Counted from the first letter of the stretch, positions 1 through 11,944 are shown. The stretch is DNA of 64,000 bases from Gambelia wislizenii (GCA_030847615.1 JAUMIR010000002.1:239339809-239403808); one strand, 5' to 3'. Notes: generated by a model from the letters alone, not told the origin. A program made the numbers and translations.

Positions 1-885
1 CTCAGCAAGATTCCATTTCCTGGCTCCATAATTCAGATTTTAGGAACGTAGGAGGGCTGAGAGCGAGAGAGAAGGGCGTTTGCTGGAAAGGCGCCCAGCT
101 ATTGTCCAATCCCGTCAGAAGGGAACCGGCCTGCAAGACAGGGAGGAGGAGGAGGAGGAGGAGGAGGAGGAGGAGGGATTTCATTTTGCATTGCTTTACT
201 TTGAGCAAGAGGTAATATCGTGCCGAAGGGGCCATATCGATTTGCACAACTAATTAAAACTAATAAATCACAGGGAATGATTAATTAAAACAGCCGGGCT
301 CGTTTTGTCTAAGGCACCCAGCCTGACTTCTAGAAATCTATATCTCCATTTTTGGAAGTCTCCTTGGAAGCCCTCGGCTATTTGACTCAGGATGCGCGGC
401 TCTATGCACATGTCTGGAATATGCACTGACGTCAAAGGAGCTTATTTTTATGGAAGACAATCTAACGCGTGCCTACTCAGAAGTAAAGGGCTGACGGACA
501 CCAAAGTTCAGCAACTTGTGAAAGGCCAGAGGTTGCTCAGCCCCACCACTTCGCCCCCTCTTCGCCTTGCCCCAGCCCTTCTTCCTCCCCATCTTCAATG
601 ACCTTTCGGTTCTTCGCAGTTTGCACTGCAATCTCCCAGGGGCAGAGACCTGCCCTTTTGTTAATGGTGCTTTATAAAGGACCATGGATATAGCCAGGGT
701 GTAATGTAAAACAATACCCCTACTGTGCTCGGTATGATTGAAAAGCAAAGTGAAACATGGGGAGGATCTGAAGAATGTGTTCATACAGGTCTACCCTTGC
801 CCTGGTCCCATAGGTTGTTGAAACAAGACCTTCACTTGAATATTGATTCCTGTATCACTGGAGCATCAACTCCAGGAGGAAGGGA
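1..885. other. Unique sequence, no gene recognised
   Basis: No exon or known repeat stands out here apart from a GGA microsatellite. A TGACGTCA-like element (TGACGTCAAAG near 427) lies a few bases before an AT-rich GCTTATTTTTATGG stretch, and two ATTAATTAAAAC-type homeodomain core sites lie near 250-290. These are short motifs that occur by chance, so a regulatory role is only a possibility. The short open frames in this stretch show no protein family. Confidence 0.4.
141..176. repeat. (GGA)n microsatellite
   Basis: Perfect GGA trinucleotide run of about 12 units. Read on the minus strand it gives a poly-leucine stretch in a short open frame, which is a repeat artefact and not a signal peptide. 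Confidence 0.9.
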
Positions 886-1000
886 GAGGAAGGGGAAAAA
901 AGAAATGTGCCAGCACCTCTAAGACTAACTCCTTTTTATTATGGCATGGGTTTTCGTGGTGACAAACCCACTTCTGATGCAGGACTGAGTGATAAGTTGT
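886..1000 (-). repeat. Penelope-type terminal repeat fragment, hammerhead family 2 (decayed)
   Basis: The sequence resembles the arms at 8095-8440 and 21360-21460: a segment about loss of phase (GCACCTCTAAGACTAACT), a T-rich step, then a CGTGG/CCCAC pair around a short loop. Read on the minus strand it would place the CTGA and GAAA boxes of a hammerhead core. In this copy three bases of the first box are missing and the base run after GAAA is changed, so it is a dead copy. The family assignment to Penelope-like elements is inferred from the ribozyme-like core only. Confidence 0.5.
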
Positions 1001-2093
1001 GATGAAACATCTGTTTTGGGCACTCATCGCAAGCAAGTCATCTTTACTGCCAACATGATATATTTATTTATACCTCTTAGTTAACTATGGTTCCTTTGCC
1101 CTTCTCACAACAACCCTGTGGGGGAGGTTCATGATCCTCTCACATCGTCTCAGACTCAGTGCTTTTGGATAGTAGCAGTTCACACGTTCAGTTGAATTAC
1201 AGATTTATGGGCAATCAAACCCATACACGTGCGCGTTCGAGCTCTGAGAAAGAGGCAAAAAAAAATCTTAAACTTCAGGAACTCCTTAAAGCAAAGAGAA
1301 AAGTGACGCCTAGGTATGACACCCTGGAAGGCGAGTCTCTAGAGCTGCTTCACACGTGCATCTTGACACGATGTAATGATGAAGGGAATGCGTTTGAACG
1401 GATCATCACAGATCTCACCTGCGGTCAGAACTTTTACATCGACTCAAAAGTCAATCCCTTTTAAAGACGTTTGTCCACATAGCCGCTTCTCACGTGTATG
1501 GAAATGTATTCTGGTAGAAGGTGCATGCGCCTGCGTGGAGGCGGCACTGCCCTGGAGTACTACTGCCTTACGATCAGTGGTTAGCTGGGAATCACCTTCC
1601 TCGGGCGTGAATTAGAACTCCGGGCGGGTTCATTGGGACTTACTCTCGCAGGAGCTGGTTGCCAACTACTGCTCTGCAGTTGGAAGACAAAGGAGTCCTC
1701 AGGCCAGAATACAAATCAGCCAGGTGGAGGTGTGCAGATTATGCGATAACAACAAAGAAAGGGCTAGAGTCAAATAGTTTGTTAGGACACCTAAGGTATC
1801 TACTCCGTGGTAACTGATCTGGAATTACTGGACTGCGTTGATTACCTTATGAGACCTCACTTTCCTGTAATACACCCCCTTACTAAAGACACGTTCAGAA
1901 GATATGGAGAACTCACGCTTTTCACCAGCCGTGCCATCAGGGCAGGATCTGGGAGCAGAGATCCAGCAAAATGGGCAGAAGCTTTCAGAGTTGGTTAGTC
2001 ACATTGTGAAGTCCTCGAAATATTATTACACATGTCACCCTTTAAAGATCCCCCTACCTGTAAGGCCCTGAAGTCTAACATTCTCACAAAATT
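1001..2093. other. Unique sequence, nothing recognised
   Basis: No repeat family, RNA gene or exon could be supported. Short open frames on both strands have no recognisable domain. Confidence 0.4.
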
Positions 2094-2240
2094 TGTCACG
2101 GGATGTGCACTAAACCTCTGAGCATATACAGAGGATTTAAGCAGCAAAAGTAATGGAGCAGAGTCTTCTATTTCCAGCCTCAAAATAAAGACACAATACA
2201 GTCTTTTTGTAGGCTGAGTGAGTTTTATTACCTAAATACC
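2094..2240 (-). mobile_element. Copia-type LTR fragment, family A, 3' end
   Basis: On the minus strand this matches the 3' part of the LTRs at 7605-8051 and 59960-60545. Shared landmarks are the TTTGCTGC step, the TATGCTCAGAGGTTTAGTG block and a terminal GTGACA end (read here as TGTCAC at the left edge). Only about 145 bases are kept, so this is a truncated solo LTR remnant. No target-site duplication can be tested because one end is missing. Confidence 0.7.
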
Positions 2241-3595
2241 TTTAGTTAGGGACCTCTTTTTAAGTTTGTATTAGTATGTAGATTGAGATTGATATACCTT
2301 CAGTAAACTTTGATTTGCATTTTAAACTGACTCCTTTGTTTTGTAATGAGTCTAATTTAACTGGGGGATCCCAGACCTCTGAATACACTTTTCTTTTAAA
2401 TGATAATTGAACTTACAAGTCTGCATTCCTAAGCGCACTTTGCATGAACATGAAGTCAGAAGTGAATGAATGATTTTAACTTTTTAAAGAAAATAATTCT
2501 TGTTGTTTTTAAAAGGACTAGATCCTGGCATTTTTAATACAATTTTATTTTTAGACTCATTACCTTCCCACACTTTTGCAAAGAACGGTTTTACTCCAGC
2601 ATAAGTAAAATATAACTTGCTATACAGAGACTGAAAGGCGAAAGTGAGTTAAATATCCAATTCTTATAAGTTTAAATAGAAAAATACTACCAAGATATCT
2701 CCCAACTTGATGATGTCAGCCAGACACCTTGGCTAAAGTCATTAATCTACCAAGTCATAAATGTCAACATTCAAGGTATTTCAACTGAACTTTTACACCT
2801 TGAGTAGGCAGCTTGCAAACAGGCTCTTTCACTGCATAAATTTACTAACTGAATGTTCTATTATCCCCAACAGATTTTACCTCTCTCTCTAAACCCCTGA
2901 AAGAACGCGCAGGGAAAGGTTATATATTATTTATAATGAGTTGGCTTTATTTGTGTGTGTGAAGGTAAAAAAAGAGAGAGAAAGGTCTCTGCCCGGAAGA
3001 ACTTACAATTTAATTTGTCTGGGGGAGGGAGGGAACAAGGAGAAAGGCGAGGAAAGGCAAAAACATCGATGAAGGGCTGCCTCACCTGTCTGGAGCGCGC
3101 GCACAAATACACACCCCAAGGATGGCTAGAGAACCCCCCAAGAAAGATCCGCTGACTTTTCAGGAGCAGTTGCCACCGTAGTTTCCAGGTCCCCGAGGAG
3201 AGCTGTCTGCTTCAACCACCTTTTCCTCTGGCAAGTGATGCGATCAGCTCAGGTGAGGTACCCTCACCTCGTCCTCCTGCCTGGCAACTATTGTGGCGTC
3301 ACACACACCCAGACTCCGAGGAGAATCCGCTGACCTCTCTGGGAGGTTGATATTCGGTCAACCCTACAGCAAGGACAGCTTTGTGTTCGGTCACTAGAAG
3401 CGACGGGGGAAAGCTACCGCGTTGCCAATATTTCTCTCCCTCTTTCTGGCAAGCTCCAGTTCCTTTCCCGAGCACCTGACAGCCAGAAATCAACCAAGGA
3501 CGTTTCTCTCCATCACTCCCTAGCAGGAGACTGTTCACTTGCAGAAGATTTGCCTCTTGGTCAAAGGCAAGGGCGAAGGGATACGTTATCAAGGA
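2241..3595. other. Unique sequence, nothing recognised
   Basis: AT-rich to about 2880, then more GC-rich with several CpGs to 3595. No exon, repeat family or RNA gene could be supported. The open frames near 2950-3150 and 3300-3590 are low-complexity or lack any family resemblance. Confidence 0.4.
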
Positions 3596-3599
3596 TCAT

Positions 3600-4005
3600 G
3601 TGGCGAGGCTCTCATGGGGTTTTCTTGGCAAGAGTGTTCGGAGCAGGTGTGCCATCGCCGCCTTCTGAGGCTGAAAGACTGTGGCGTGCCCAAGATCATC
3701 CACTGGGTTTCCAAAGCTAAATGGAGATTCAAAAGATTTTCCTTGTTTTTTTTCCGGGCTGTGAGGCCATGTTCTGGAATAGTTTCTTTCTGACGTTTCG
3801 CCTGCATCTGTGGCTGGCATCCTCAGGTGAAACGTCAGGAAGAAACTCTTCCAGAACACGGCCTCACAGCCTGGAAAAAAAATCAAGGAAAATCTATGGA
3901 TGCAGGCCATGAAAGCCTTCGACTTCACGGAGATTCAAAACCTGGTCTCTCTGGGTCTTGGTCCATCACCCTAACCACTACCCCGTGCTGGCTCCTAAGA
4001 AAGGA
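3600..4005 (-). mobile_element. Sauria-type SINE, minus strand, interrupted by a foldback repeat
   Basis: The left part carries the SINE body read in reverse (GGGGTTTTCTTGGCAAGA, then the CTCTGAGGCTGA-like and CCACTGGGTTTCC blocks). The right part (3929-4005) carries the reverse of the tRNA-like head ending in GTGCTGGCTCC. A 194-bp foldback splits the two parts and duplicates 12 bases of the SINE (GGAGATTCAAAA at 3723-3734 and 3929-3940). Sauria SINEs are tRNA-derived and are thought to move with the BovB/RTE machinery. Confidence 0.75.
3735..3928. mobile_element. Foldback repeat, hammerhead family 1, copy 1
   Basis: Two arms face each other. Each arm holds the sequence GTGAGGC..GTTCTGGAA..AGTTT, the GACGTTTCGCCTGCATCTG block and their reverse complement, meeting near 3830. 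The insert is bounded by a 12-bp direct duplication of the host SINE, which shows it moved as a unit. The arm read on the minus strand contains CTGAGGA, a GCC/GGC stem and GAAACGTC, matching the order of a hammerhead ribozyme core. I take it to be a Penelope-like terminal repeat in inverted arrangement. There is no coding sequence inside. Confidence 0.7.
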
Positions 4006-4027
4006 GGTTTGCCATTGCTTTAATCTT

Positions 4028-4136
4028 CAGCTGAGTGTGACTTGGGTTTCTGGGTGACTTTGGCCCAGCGAGGATTAGAACCCTGCTGTCCCGGAGTCCT
4101 AGTTCAAGACTCAAACCACTATACCAGGCTGGCTCC
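4028..4136 (-). mobile_element. Sauria-type SINE head, minus strand
   Basis: Reverse of the tRNA-like head: GGGTGACTTTGGCC, a B-box-like GGATTAGAACCC, then CTCAAACCACTATACCAGGCTGGCTC. It is a second, separate SINE head directly after the one ending at 4005. The tail is absent. Confidence 0.65.
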
Positions 4137-4305
4137 TCACAATATAAATACATCCTATGATGACTGGAACATTCTTGGTTGCTCTCAACTGGAGCAGAGC
4201 CATGGAATCAATTGTTGAATGGCATGGCAAAACACTTAGGTAAGCCCCATTAATTCAGTGTTTCTATTCTAGTCAGGAGTAACAAAAGGATATGGGACCA
4301 TGTAG

Positions 4306-4492
4306 GGAGCCAGCATGAGGCAGTGGTTTGAGTGTTGGACTACTGCTCTGGAGACCAGGGTTCGAATTCCTGCCTGGCCATGAAAACCTACTGGATTACC
4401 TTGGACAAATTACACACTCTTAGCCCTCAGAAATCCCCGTGATAGGGTTGACCTCTTGAAGGCACACCACCACCACCACAACAACAACATGT
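4306..4492 (+). mobile_element. Sauria-type tRNA-derived SINE
   Basis: The head reads GCCAGCATGAGGCAGTGGTT (A box region) and GGGTTCGAATTCC (B box). It is followed by the TGACCTTGGGCAAGTCAC-like body, shortened in the middle, and the CTTGAAGGCACAC tail with a CAC/CAA microsatellite. CR1 sequence follows immediately. The promoter boxes are those of a tRNA, but there is no tRNA fold, so this is not a tRNA gene. Confidence 0.85.
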
Positions 4493-4712
4493 AGACGCAG
4501 GATACCAGAGATTCCACCTCAACATGAGGAGGAACTTTCTGACAGTAAGAGCTGTTCGGCAGTGGAACACACTCCCTCGGAGTGTGGTGGGGTCTCCTTC
4601 CTTGGAGGTCTTTAAACAGAGGCTGGATGGCCATCTGTGGGGATGAGGGGATTGGACTGGATGGCCTTGTGGTCTCTTCCAATTCTACAATTCTATGATT
4701 CTATTATATGAA
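4493..4712 (+). mobile_element. CR1 LINE 3' end
   Basis: The segment encodes the last part of a CR1-type reverse-transcriptase polyprotein in the block RFHLNMRRNFLTVRAVRQWN-like, then GSPSLEVFKQRLDGHL, and ends with the CR1-type 3' terminus containing ATTCTATGATTCTAT repeats. CR1 elements end in short octamer repeats instead of poly(A), which fits. It is 5'-truncated and not coding as it stands. Confidence 0.85.
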
Positions 4713-7599
4713 CATGCTTCTGTTATGCCCTTTCCTCAGCCGCATCTTGTACTACGCCACTGCCTCGGCTTTTCAAAAAACACTTCAGAGAAGACTGTTT
4801 AAACTCCAGACGGAATATTAAATTTATAGGCTGGTTTTGTAAGGTTGTAATTTTTATATAGACCAGTATATATTAATCCTTTTCATCCCCGACCATGTGC
4901 CACCGCGCCTGATTTGACTAAAAATGGTTTCTAGTTACATGTATACGTGCATGAACTGGGGCCAAAACCTTTACATTTGCTCGTTTAGGGACAAGATCCA
5001 GCCAAACCTGAGCACTTTCCCATCGAGTTCAATGGAGCATTGAGGACGGGCTGAGCTCTTTGCTTGAATGTGGAGGGATTGTATAGTTATTTACTTTGGG
5101 AGAGCTATTCCTACGGGTTATTTCAGCAGGGAAGATAGGGAAGAGGGCAGATATTTATCGCCTGCATGTACGAGGATAGCATCATTTTCCTTTCACTGGA
5201 GGAGCCCCGTATATATTACTAAAGGAGCTTCCCCACGAGCCATTCTTTGCCAAAGTCGTTATCTCGGTGGGATATTTTTTTTTCCGTGCGGCCGTATTCC
5301 ATAATATACTGCAGTAGTAGTGGACTCGACAACTGCGTCCAGTGGCAACAAGAGAACATCCTGGCTCAGGGCCTCCCTTGCTTTCCAGCTGGCCTCTTCC
5401 TTTGCCAAATGGGCTTTTTCCCCACCCTCTCCCTCACCCTTGGCTGCCTTGCATTTCCTTCAAGACCTTCCCCCTCTCTTCCCAGTCACTTACTCAGGGT
5501 TTGTTTTTCTGGGTAGCTTGTAGAAAGAAAAGCAAGAAAATAAAACTACTCTTCCGTGGGAGGGAGAGAAATGGACTACAGAGTCAAAAGGCCTATCTGC
5601 TGTGAGAGGGAAAATATGTTTTTATCTTAAACTGTAAAGGGAAGGGGAGCTAATCCTGACCTTGTTTTGAGAAATTTTCCTCAACGGTCTCGCCCTCATA
5701 GTAGAAGTAATGCATAAGAAGCGGATACTTCTTCGAGAACCTTAAGGGAAGCTATTTGGCTGGAAGAAACCCAAGGCCCATCTGGTCCTGTGTTCTGTTC
5801 TCAGAGTGGTCAGCCTGAGGCTCCCATGGGAAGCCCACAACCCAGAGAGAAGCAAAGAGAAGCCCTTCCACACCTGTTCCTCAGCAAGTGATATGGAGAA
5901 GGAAACAGATAGTACCTCAGTTAATGAGGTACTGTAGATGTTGTCCTGGGCATTACTTCTTTAGCAGCAAATTTAGTACCAGAGGCCAAAAAGCAGACAA
6001 ACAAACAATAAAATAAAATAACAAGCAAAGGCTAGAGAGAGGTTCCTACCCAACTATATCATAGGGACGCCTGACATGAAATAACTAGGTCAGGGAAGGC
6101 TTGCATAAGTAAGCAAAGGTATTTTGAACCTAACAGAAACTACTTTAAAACTTTTCCCAACATGCATCTAGGGATTTTTCTTTCTTTCACCAGCCTTCAG
6201 TTTTGTTATAGTTTTATTTTGGTGTTCAGATTTATACAGTTATGCTTTTTTAACATGCTGGGGGGCTGCTGGTGATGCAAGCTAATCTGCTTTTTCTTTT
6301 TGTTTTGCTGTACGTGCATGCTCAGTAAGGGTTTCTGGGGGCAGCTGGTATTTACCTTGCCTGTAACAGGTAGATACCCTCTGCTAAAGTAGAACCCCAT
6401 CCTTTCCCAGCTCTGCAACTCAATGTTGCAATCATCATCATCATCTTCTTCTTCTTCCAGTGCTCAGAAGACAGGAAGAAGAAGAAGATAGGCTGGGCAG
6501 GCATAAAAATACTGTGTAAAAAGGAGCATTTTTGTCAGAGGCTTTGTTAAGGAGGCATGCTGATACTGGAGGTAACATATGTTTGTTCTCCATGGATTTG
6601 TCTTCTCCCCTCTTTTATAGGCTATCCAACTTGACTAGCCATGAGGCTATCCACCTCGTGGAAAGGAATTCCAGACTTTTATATACGGTGTTTGAAGAAG
6701 TCTTTCCTTTTTGTCCATCTTGAATTGTCCATCATTCATCATCATAGGATAACCCAGGGGGTTCTATGATTATGAAAGGAGAAATTCTTTCCTGCAAGCT
6801 AGTGTAGAGGTTGACCTAGGAATTGCCCTTACTGGAACAGACCAAGTTTACCATCACAGTGAGTTGCCAAATGCTATCTGGAAGTCCACAAGCATGGTGC
6901 ACCTTCTCTTGTTGATTGGTCCTTGTGTGGCTAATAGCCATGGGTAGACTTAGCCCCCATGAACTTGTACAATTGTGAGCTAATATTTTCAAAAATGCCA
7001 TTTGTGGTGTTATTCTGAGCAGAAATTTACATATGTAACCCAACTGAGTTTAATGGAACTTGCTCCCAGGCAGCTGCCTTTCTTCATGATGCCCTCCTGA
7101 CAGACTGGACTACAATTCAAGCCATCTCCAGACATCTTGGCAATAATCCTGTTGGTTAGGGATGATGGGAGTTATAGCTCAACATGGCTGGAGGGGAACA
7201 GGGTGAGAAGGGCAACTAGAATAGGATGCTTGAAATGGTGACCACCAAATAAATCTTGTGGTAGTGTGAATTCTACCCCAGATGTCTGGCAAAATGTTTC
7301 CTTTTGGTTTGTCTTGATTTTTCTGCTAACTAATTACACCGGGTAACATCAATTTTAATACTGTGAAAGACACAGCAGTTTTAATAGTGTGAGAGACTGG
7401 AACAAGTTTCCCTTGCTCCTCTCCCTTCAAAATTTTATAAACATCTGGTGTCTTCCATGTTCTCCTCTCCCCTCACAAACTTAAACACATATATGTCTGT
7501 TCCAACCCTTCCTGAGTATTATATTTGTGTTTTCTGCAGATTTTTCAGTTCTATGAAATCCTTTTTGAAACAGAAACCCCTAAACCTTATGTATGTGTA
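4713..7599. other. Mostly unique sequence
   Basis: No exon was recognised. Minor items are an imperfect ATC/TTC microsatellite at 6428-6460 and a degraded MITE-like piece at about 7090-7200 (CAAGCCATCTCCAGACATCT..GGGATGATGGGAGTTATAG) related to the pieces at 11945-12190, 13095-13205 and 59434-59575. The open frames at 5247-5605 and 6206-6418 show only low-complexity composition. Confidence 0.4.
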
Positions 7600-7604
7600 G
7601 ATAC

Positions 7605-7808
7605 TGTTGGAGATAATGGAATGTCCAGTTAATACATTTATGCCATGAAAAAGCTTGTTTGCAGGAGCAGACTGTGTTCAAGGTTCATCCCAACCTTGAA
7701 GGAAGATTTATGACTTGATGTTTTGATGATTGCAGACAAGCAGTCTGGTGAAGTCTAACGAGTTGGGAGGGAGTTTGTTTCGGTTTCTCTAATTAAGCTT
7801 GGGAGAAT

Positions 7809-7845
<37 letters not shown>

Positions 7846-8051
7846 CACTCTTTCTCTGCTTGTTATTTGTATTCAGTCTTATTTTGTTATCTTATTATCT
7901 ATGTAGCAAGTTGTATTTTATTAAACAGTTCTTACTGCAGAAGACTGTGTTGTTTCTTTATTCTGATGAAGAAATGAAAAGACTGCTACATTTCTTTTGC
8001 TGCCTAAAATACTCTGTATATGCTCAGAGGTTTAGTGTGCCAACCGTGATA
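7605..8051 (+). mobile_element. Solo LTR, copia-type family A
   Basis: The LTR begins TGTTGGAGATAATGGAA and ends GTGATA (GTGACA in the sister copy at 60545). A 5-bp duplication GATAC flanks it at 7600-7604 and 8052-8056. The length is 447 bp. No internal region is attached, so it probably arose by recombination between two LTRs. It includes a TA-rich microsatellite near 7811-7840 and a plausible polyadenylation region near 7915. The copia assignment is inferred from 5-bp duplications, the TGTTGG start and similarity of layout to the LTR at 39699. Confidence 0.8.
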
Positions 8052-8094
8052 GATACATCATATGGGGGAAGTGTTCACAGGGATTAGGGAGGGG

Positions 8095-8440
8095 GAGGGG
8101 GAAAGAAATATGGCAGCACTTCCATGACTAATTGGTTTTTATTTTAGTATGAGCTTTCGTGGAGGTAAACTCACTTCTTCAGATGCAGTGTGGAGTGATA
8201 TTAAAACTCGAGTATAAAGCATATTTATACAGTCCTGGGAGCAGGACAGAATGTAATAGGATCCAGAAAGATTATGGATCCTGTTACATTCTATCCCACT
8301 CCCATGACTGAATAAATATACTTTATACCTGAGGCTTTAATATCACTCCACACTGCATCTGTGGTTTATATCCACAAAAGCTCATGCTAAAATAAAAACC
8401 AGTTACTGTAGTCTTAAAGTTGCTGACACATTCCTTTCCC
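8095..8440. mobile_element. Long inverted repeat, hammerhead family 2
   Basis: Two arms of roughly 165 bp lie head to head. The outer blocks (GGCAGCACTT..AATTGGTTTTTATTTTAGTA and its reverse at 8338-8437) and the inner blocks (GTATAAAGCATATTTATACAG and TAATAGGATCC with their reverses) both pair. The left arm read on the minus strand carries CTGAAGA (8176-8182), a GTG/CAC stem and GAAAGCTC, in hammerhead order. The right arm has lost the CTGA box. I interpret it as a Penelope-like terminal-repeat pair. No duplication at the ends was found. Confidence 0.65.
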
Positions 8441-8710
8441 CCCCCTCCTTCCCATTTTTTTATGCTGTAAGAAACTAACAGAGCTACTTCTTTGAAAATA
8501 ACAGGGACTGGAACACTTTCAGTCTGTTTTCTCATAATTCCCAACACTGAATTCCCCGTCTTCTGTCATCTTTCCCGGAAGACACATTGCAAGCATCTCA
8601 GGTTACAACAGGAAATTACCTAATCCTCTCTGTTACATTCAACCTAACTGTTCTCTAACAGTAAACAGTCCAGCATGTTAGATTGCCACTAAACTCCATC
8701 AATAATATAG

Positions 8711-8968
8711 TAAAGTATGTTCAGATGAGTAAGCCAGTGTGGTGTAGTGGTTTGAGTATTGGACTAAGACTCAGCAGAAGAGGGTTCAAATCCCTGTTCA
8801 TACATGAAAAGCCACTGGGTGATCTTGGGCAAGTCACACACTCTGAGCCTCAGAGGAAGGCAAAGGCAAACCTCCTCTGATCAAATCTTGCCAAGAAAAC
8901 CTTGTGATAGGGTCGCCTTAGAGTCACCATAAGTCAGAAATGATTTGTGGGCACACAACAACAACAAT
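8711..8968 (+). mobile_element. Sauria-type tRNA-derived SINE
   Basis: A near-complete copy. It has the GCCAGTGTGGTGTAGTGGTT A-box region, GGGTTCAAATCCC B box, GGTGATCTTGGGCAAGTCAC body, CCAAGAAAACCTTGTGATAG block, GTCGCCTTAGAGTCACCATA block and an ACACAACAACAACAATG tail. This is the best preserved SINE of this type in the window and serves here as the reference for the others. Confidence 0.92.
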
Positions 8969-11940
8969 GTTCAGATGGGATCTTTCACTGAATCAAGAAG
9001 TTTACCACATGGAAATGTCTAATATCAGAATTTCTTTCAAGTCTTTCCCAAGGAGATTTCTAAGAAATACTTAGATTTTTTTTATAGGGCCTTTCAAGTG
9101 TTTAGCACAACTCTCATATACATTGCATTTCTATTCCTTAGAAGAAGGAACACCCCACTGGTGCATTTAATGTTAATTGGCCTCAGTCCACCTGCTGCTC
9201 CCAATTTAGACCCACTGAATCAGTGGGATTTACAAAAGGGTTGGTTTATCATTCAGTTGATTCAGTGGGTCTACTTTAGTTGGGACCATCAATTGGCTTT
9301 AGGCCACAATCATCACATCATGAAAGGGTTCATCAGCAAGTGAAAATCTGAGATGGCAGATCACATTTTAATCCAAGAGAGGCCACCTAAGTAAGAGCTG
9401 GTGCCCTTCTCTTGCTTCTTCTTGAACACTGGACTCTGAACAAAACCAAAACTAGCAGCAGCAACAACAATAACAATAAAAGTTGGTTGCCTTTCTTTCT
9501 GATCTCACTTACACACAGAGGGAGGAAGGGAGGGAGAGCACTTAAGGCAGCTAATATACATGCCTTAAAACAGCTCAAGTAATGAAATTATTAAAACCAT
9601 ATCAATAAAACATAAGCAATCATCATCTGGAGGAAATCTATGGAAGAGAACACAGTGAGGACCCAACCTATGCCGATTTGGTCCTGTGATCTCCCATTTT
9701 ACAAAATAGACACCCTCGTATGGACTGGTCATATTGTATCTTCTGTTGGCTCCCTCGAATTTCCTCAGATCTGCATGGTATTTCAGATTGTTTCGCCTCT
9801 GCACAACCTTCTCAGCAAGCATCCTGGAGCTGATGGCTCTCCAGATCTTTATTGGACTCCATTTCCCATTAGCCCCAGCCAGCCTGGTCAGTGGTGAGGT
9901 ATGATGGGAGTATTAATTCATCAACATTAGGAGGGCCACAAGCCTTGCTGGGAGGGGTGAGGAAAGGGCTGTAAAAGGGGAGAAATTTCAGTTAAACCCA
10001 AGAAGAAGCCAAAGAGCACAGAGATATTGTAGGGATGCAGGGAAGGCATCTCAGTAATAGATCAGGATATGTTTGATTGGCTGACTGAGTGACCGATCAA
10101 CTGAGGCGCCTGTGTTTCTAGCTGCCCGCTCAATAATTCCACGCAAGCAAGGGAGAGACTCTTGTCTTCAGGCAATATCTATAGGACGACCCTATGCGTG
10201 TCCTTTCAGAAGCAGGTCCTGCTGAGCTCAATCGGATTTACTTTCCGGCAAAAGTGATTAAAATGGGTCCCTATGTCTTAAATAATGCGGGCTGAACGGA
10301 CAGATTCCTTGGCTGAATGGGGGGGAAAGTGTGTTCTTTTGTTTAACATCACCCTGCTTTTTTTAAAGCTAGCATGAAGAATGCAAGGCAAGCAAACCCC
10401 ATAGTGGAGGGCTTCACTTCTTCCTCCCCTCTCTGCCTCTCTTCCCTTCCCTTTCCCTGCAGACATCTGCAATGGTAGGCTCTCCACCACCCTAACCTCC
10501 TCCTTTAACGAAAACTCCCACAATCCCAGTGTGGCTAGTACTACTCTGGCTGGAGGATTCTGGGACCTTTACTGCACAGAAGCAACGTCTCCAAACTCTG
10601 CTTCGTGCCTCCCACTTCCAAGTGCCCACTCCCACCCTGCACACGCATACACACTACTGCTCGACCCCAGCACCCTGTCTCCCTCCAGCATAGACCTTCT
10701 CTGTCTGCCAGGGCGAATCTCCCTTCAGTAAAAGCCGGGAACTGCCAGACCGAGATGCTGGCACTGGAGAGCAAACCATTCGTTTTAGTGGAGGAAGCCG
10801 GGCTTCTTCGCCAAGTGGAGTCAACCCGGAGCCAAGCCTCAGGGTGACTCAGTGGTCGGCTGGCTCAGAAGCAAGCTCGCAGTTTACAACCCAGCCGCCG
10901 CTGCTTCTGCCACCTCCTGCTCTGTGGAGAAGTCTCAAGGTCCCAGAAAATTCACTAGCTCTGTCTGTGTGTTGTGGGGGGGGGGGACAAAAATCCAAGG
11001 AGTGGCTGAACCCCCTCCTAAGACTGGACTGCAAGGGGGCTGAGCCCCCATACCTGAAATGATCAGACAAAATTAGACCACCAAGACTCCTACCTAGTTG
11101 AGCCCCCCAAAGGAATCATCAATCATAAGTGTACAATATGATCATTATTTTGCTATTGCTTTCATGATACTTAGATGGTTACCACCTTCAAACTATAGTG
11201 TTTCCACTGTTTTGAAAGTAGACAAAATTAATTATTACCTGCCTGCAAATGTGGACTTCGCACAGGATGGGTTTAAGGAATTGGGGGGGGCTGCAATGCT
11301 TTATTTTGGGGGCCCCATATGTTTTATCTCAGATCAATGTAACCTAACTCAACCTAAGCTATTCACAGTACAAGATATTCAGATTATTACTAATAATGTT
11401 TTTGCAGGAGGAGGGTTACTATGAGGCTCCACAATGATGGGGGGCCCTGCGGATGCTGACACCGCTGGTGCCTTAAACTGGCCCTGACTTCACATAGCCC
11501 TTAAAAACAGAAAGAAAAAAAAACCACTAAAATTTGGGGTGATGGGTGGGGACAAGGACACCTGTTCCATTGCCAGGTAACTGGGAATTTCTCTCCTCCT
11601 CTGAATGCTTTTTGAAAATTTGGTACAGTCCCTCCTTCCTGTATTTCCAGTATCTGATCATGAGGGGCTTTTTGTGGCATAGCCTAAATTAGTCTCTTCA
11701 TACCTGGCTTGTTCTCACTTTCACAGTGTCTGTGGCTTAAATCCAACTATTAGTCCCAATCAGACATAAGGAATTAATGGAAACTTTCTAAATCAATACT
11801 TACTTGAATTCCATTGCCTGCCTCAGTGGGTCTAATATAGCTGGATTTAGCAATTGGATGTAGGCCTGTGGGCATCCCTCTGTTTGGTTTCCCTTAATTC
11901 ATCCACACTGTTGAAGTGGACCTGGTTGGATATAATGGAC
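8969..11940. other. Unique and old-repeat sequence, no gene recognised
   Basis: Contains degenerate copies of an interspersed repeat with the core GATTCAGTGGGTCTACT (9165-9320), also seen at 14560-14830, 15150-15200 and 19080-19200; I cannot name it. A MITE-like piece lies at about 9830-9960. A CpG-richer patch at 10530-11060 holds short overlapping open frames with no recognisable protein family and a G10 run at 10977. No exon is supported. Confidence 0.35.
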
Positions 11941-11944
11941 CTAA

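Noticed and set aside
2..247. Minus-strand open frame with a poly-leucine run resembling a signal peptide
   Set aside because: The leucines come from the GGA microsatellite; nothing else supports a gene.
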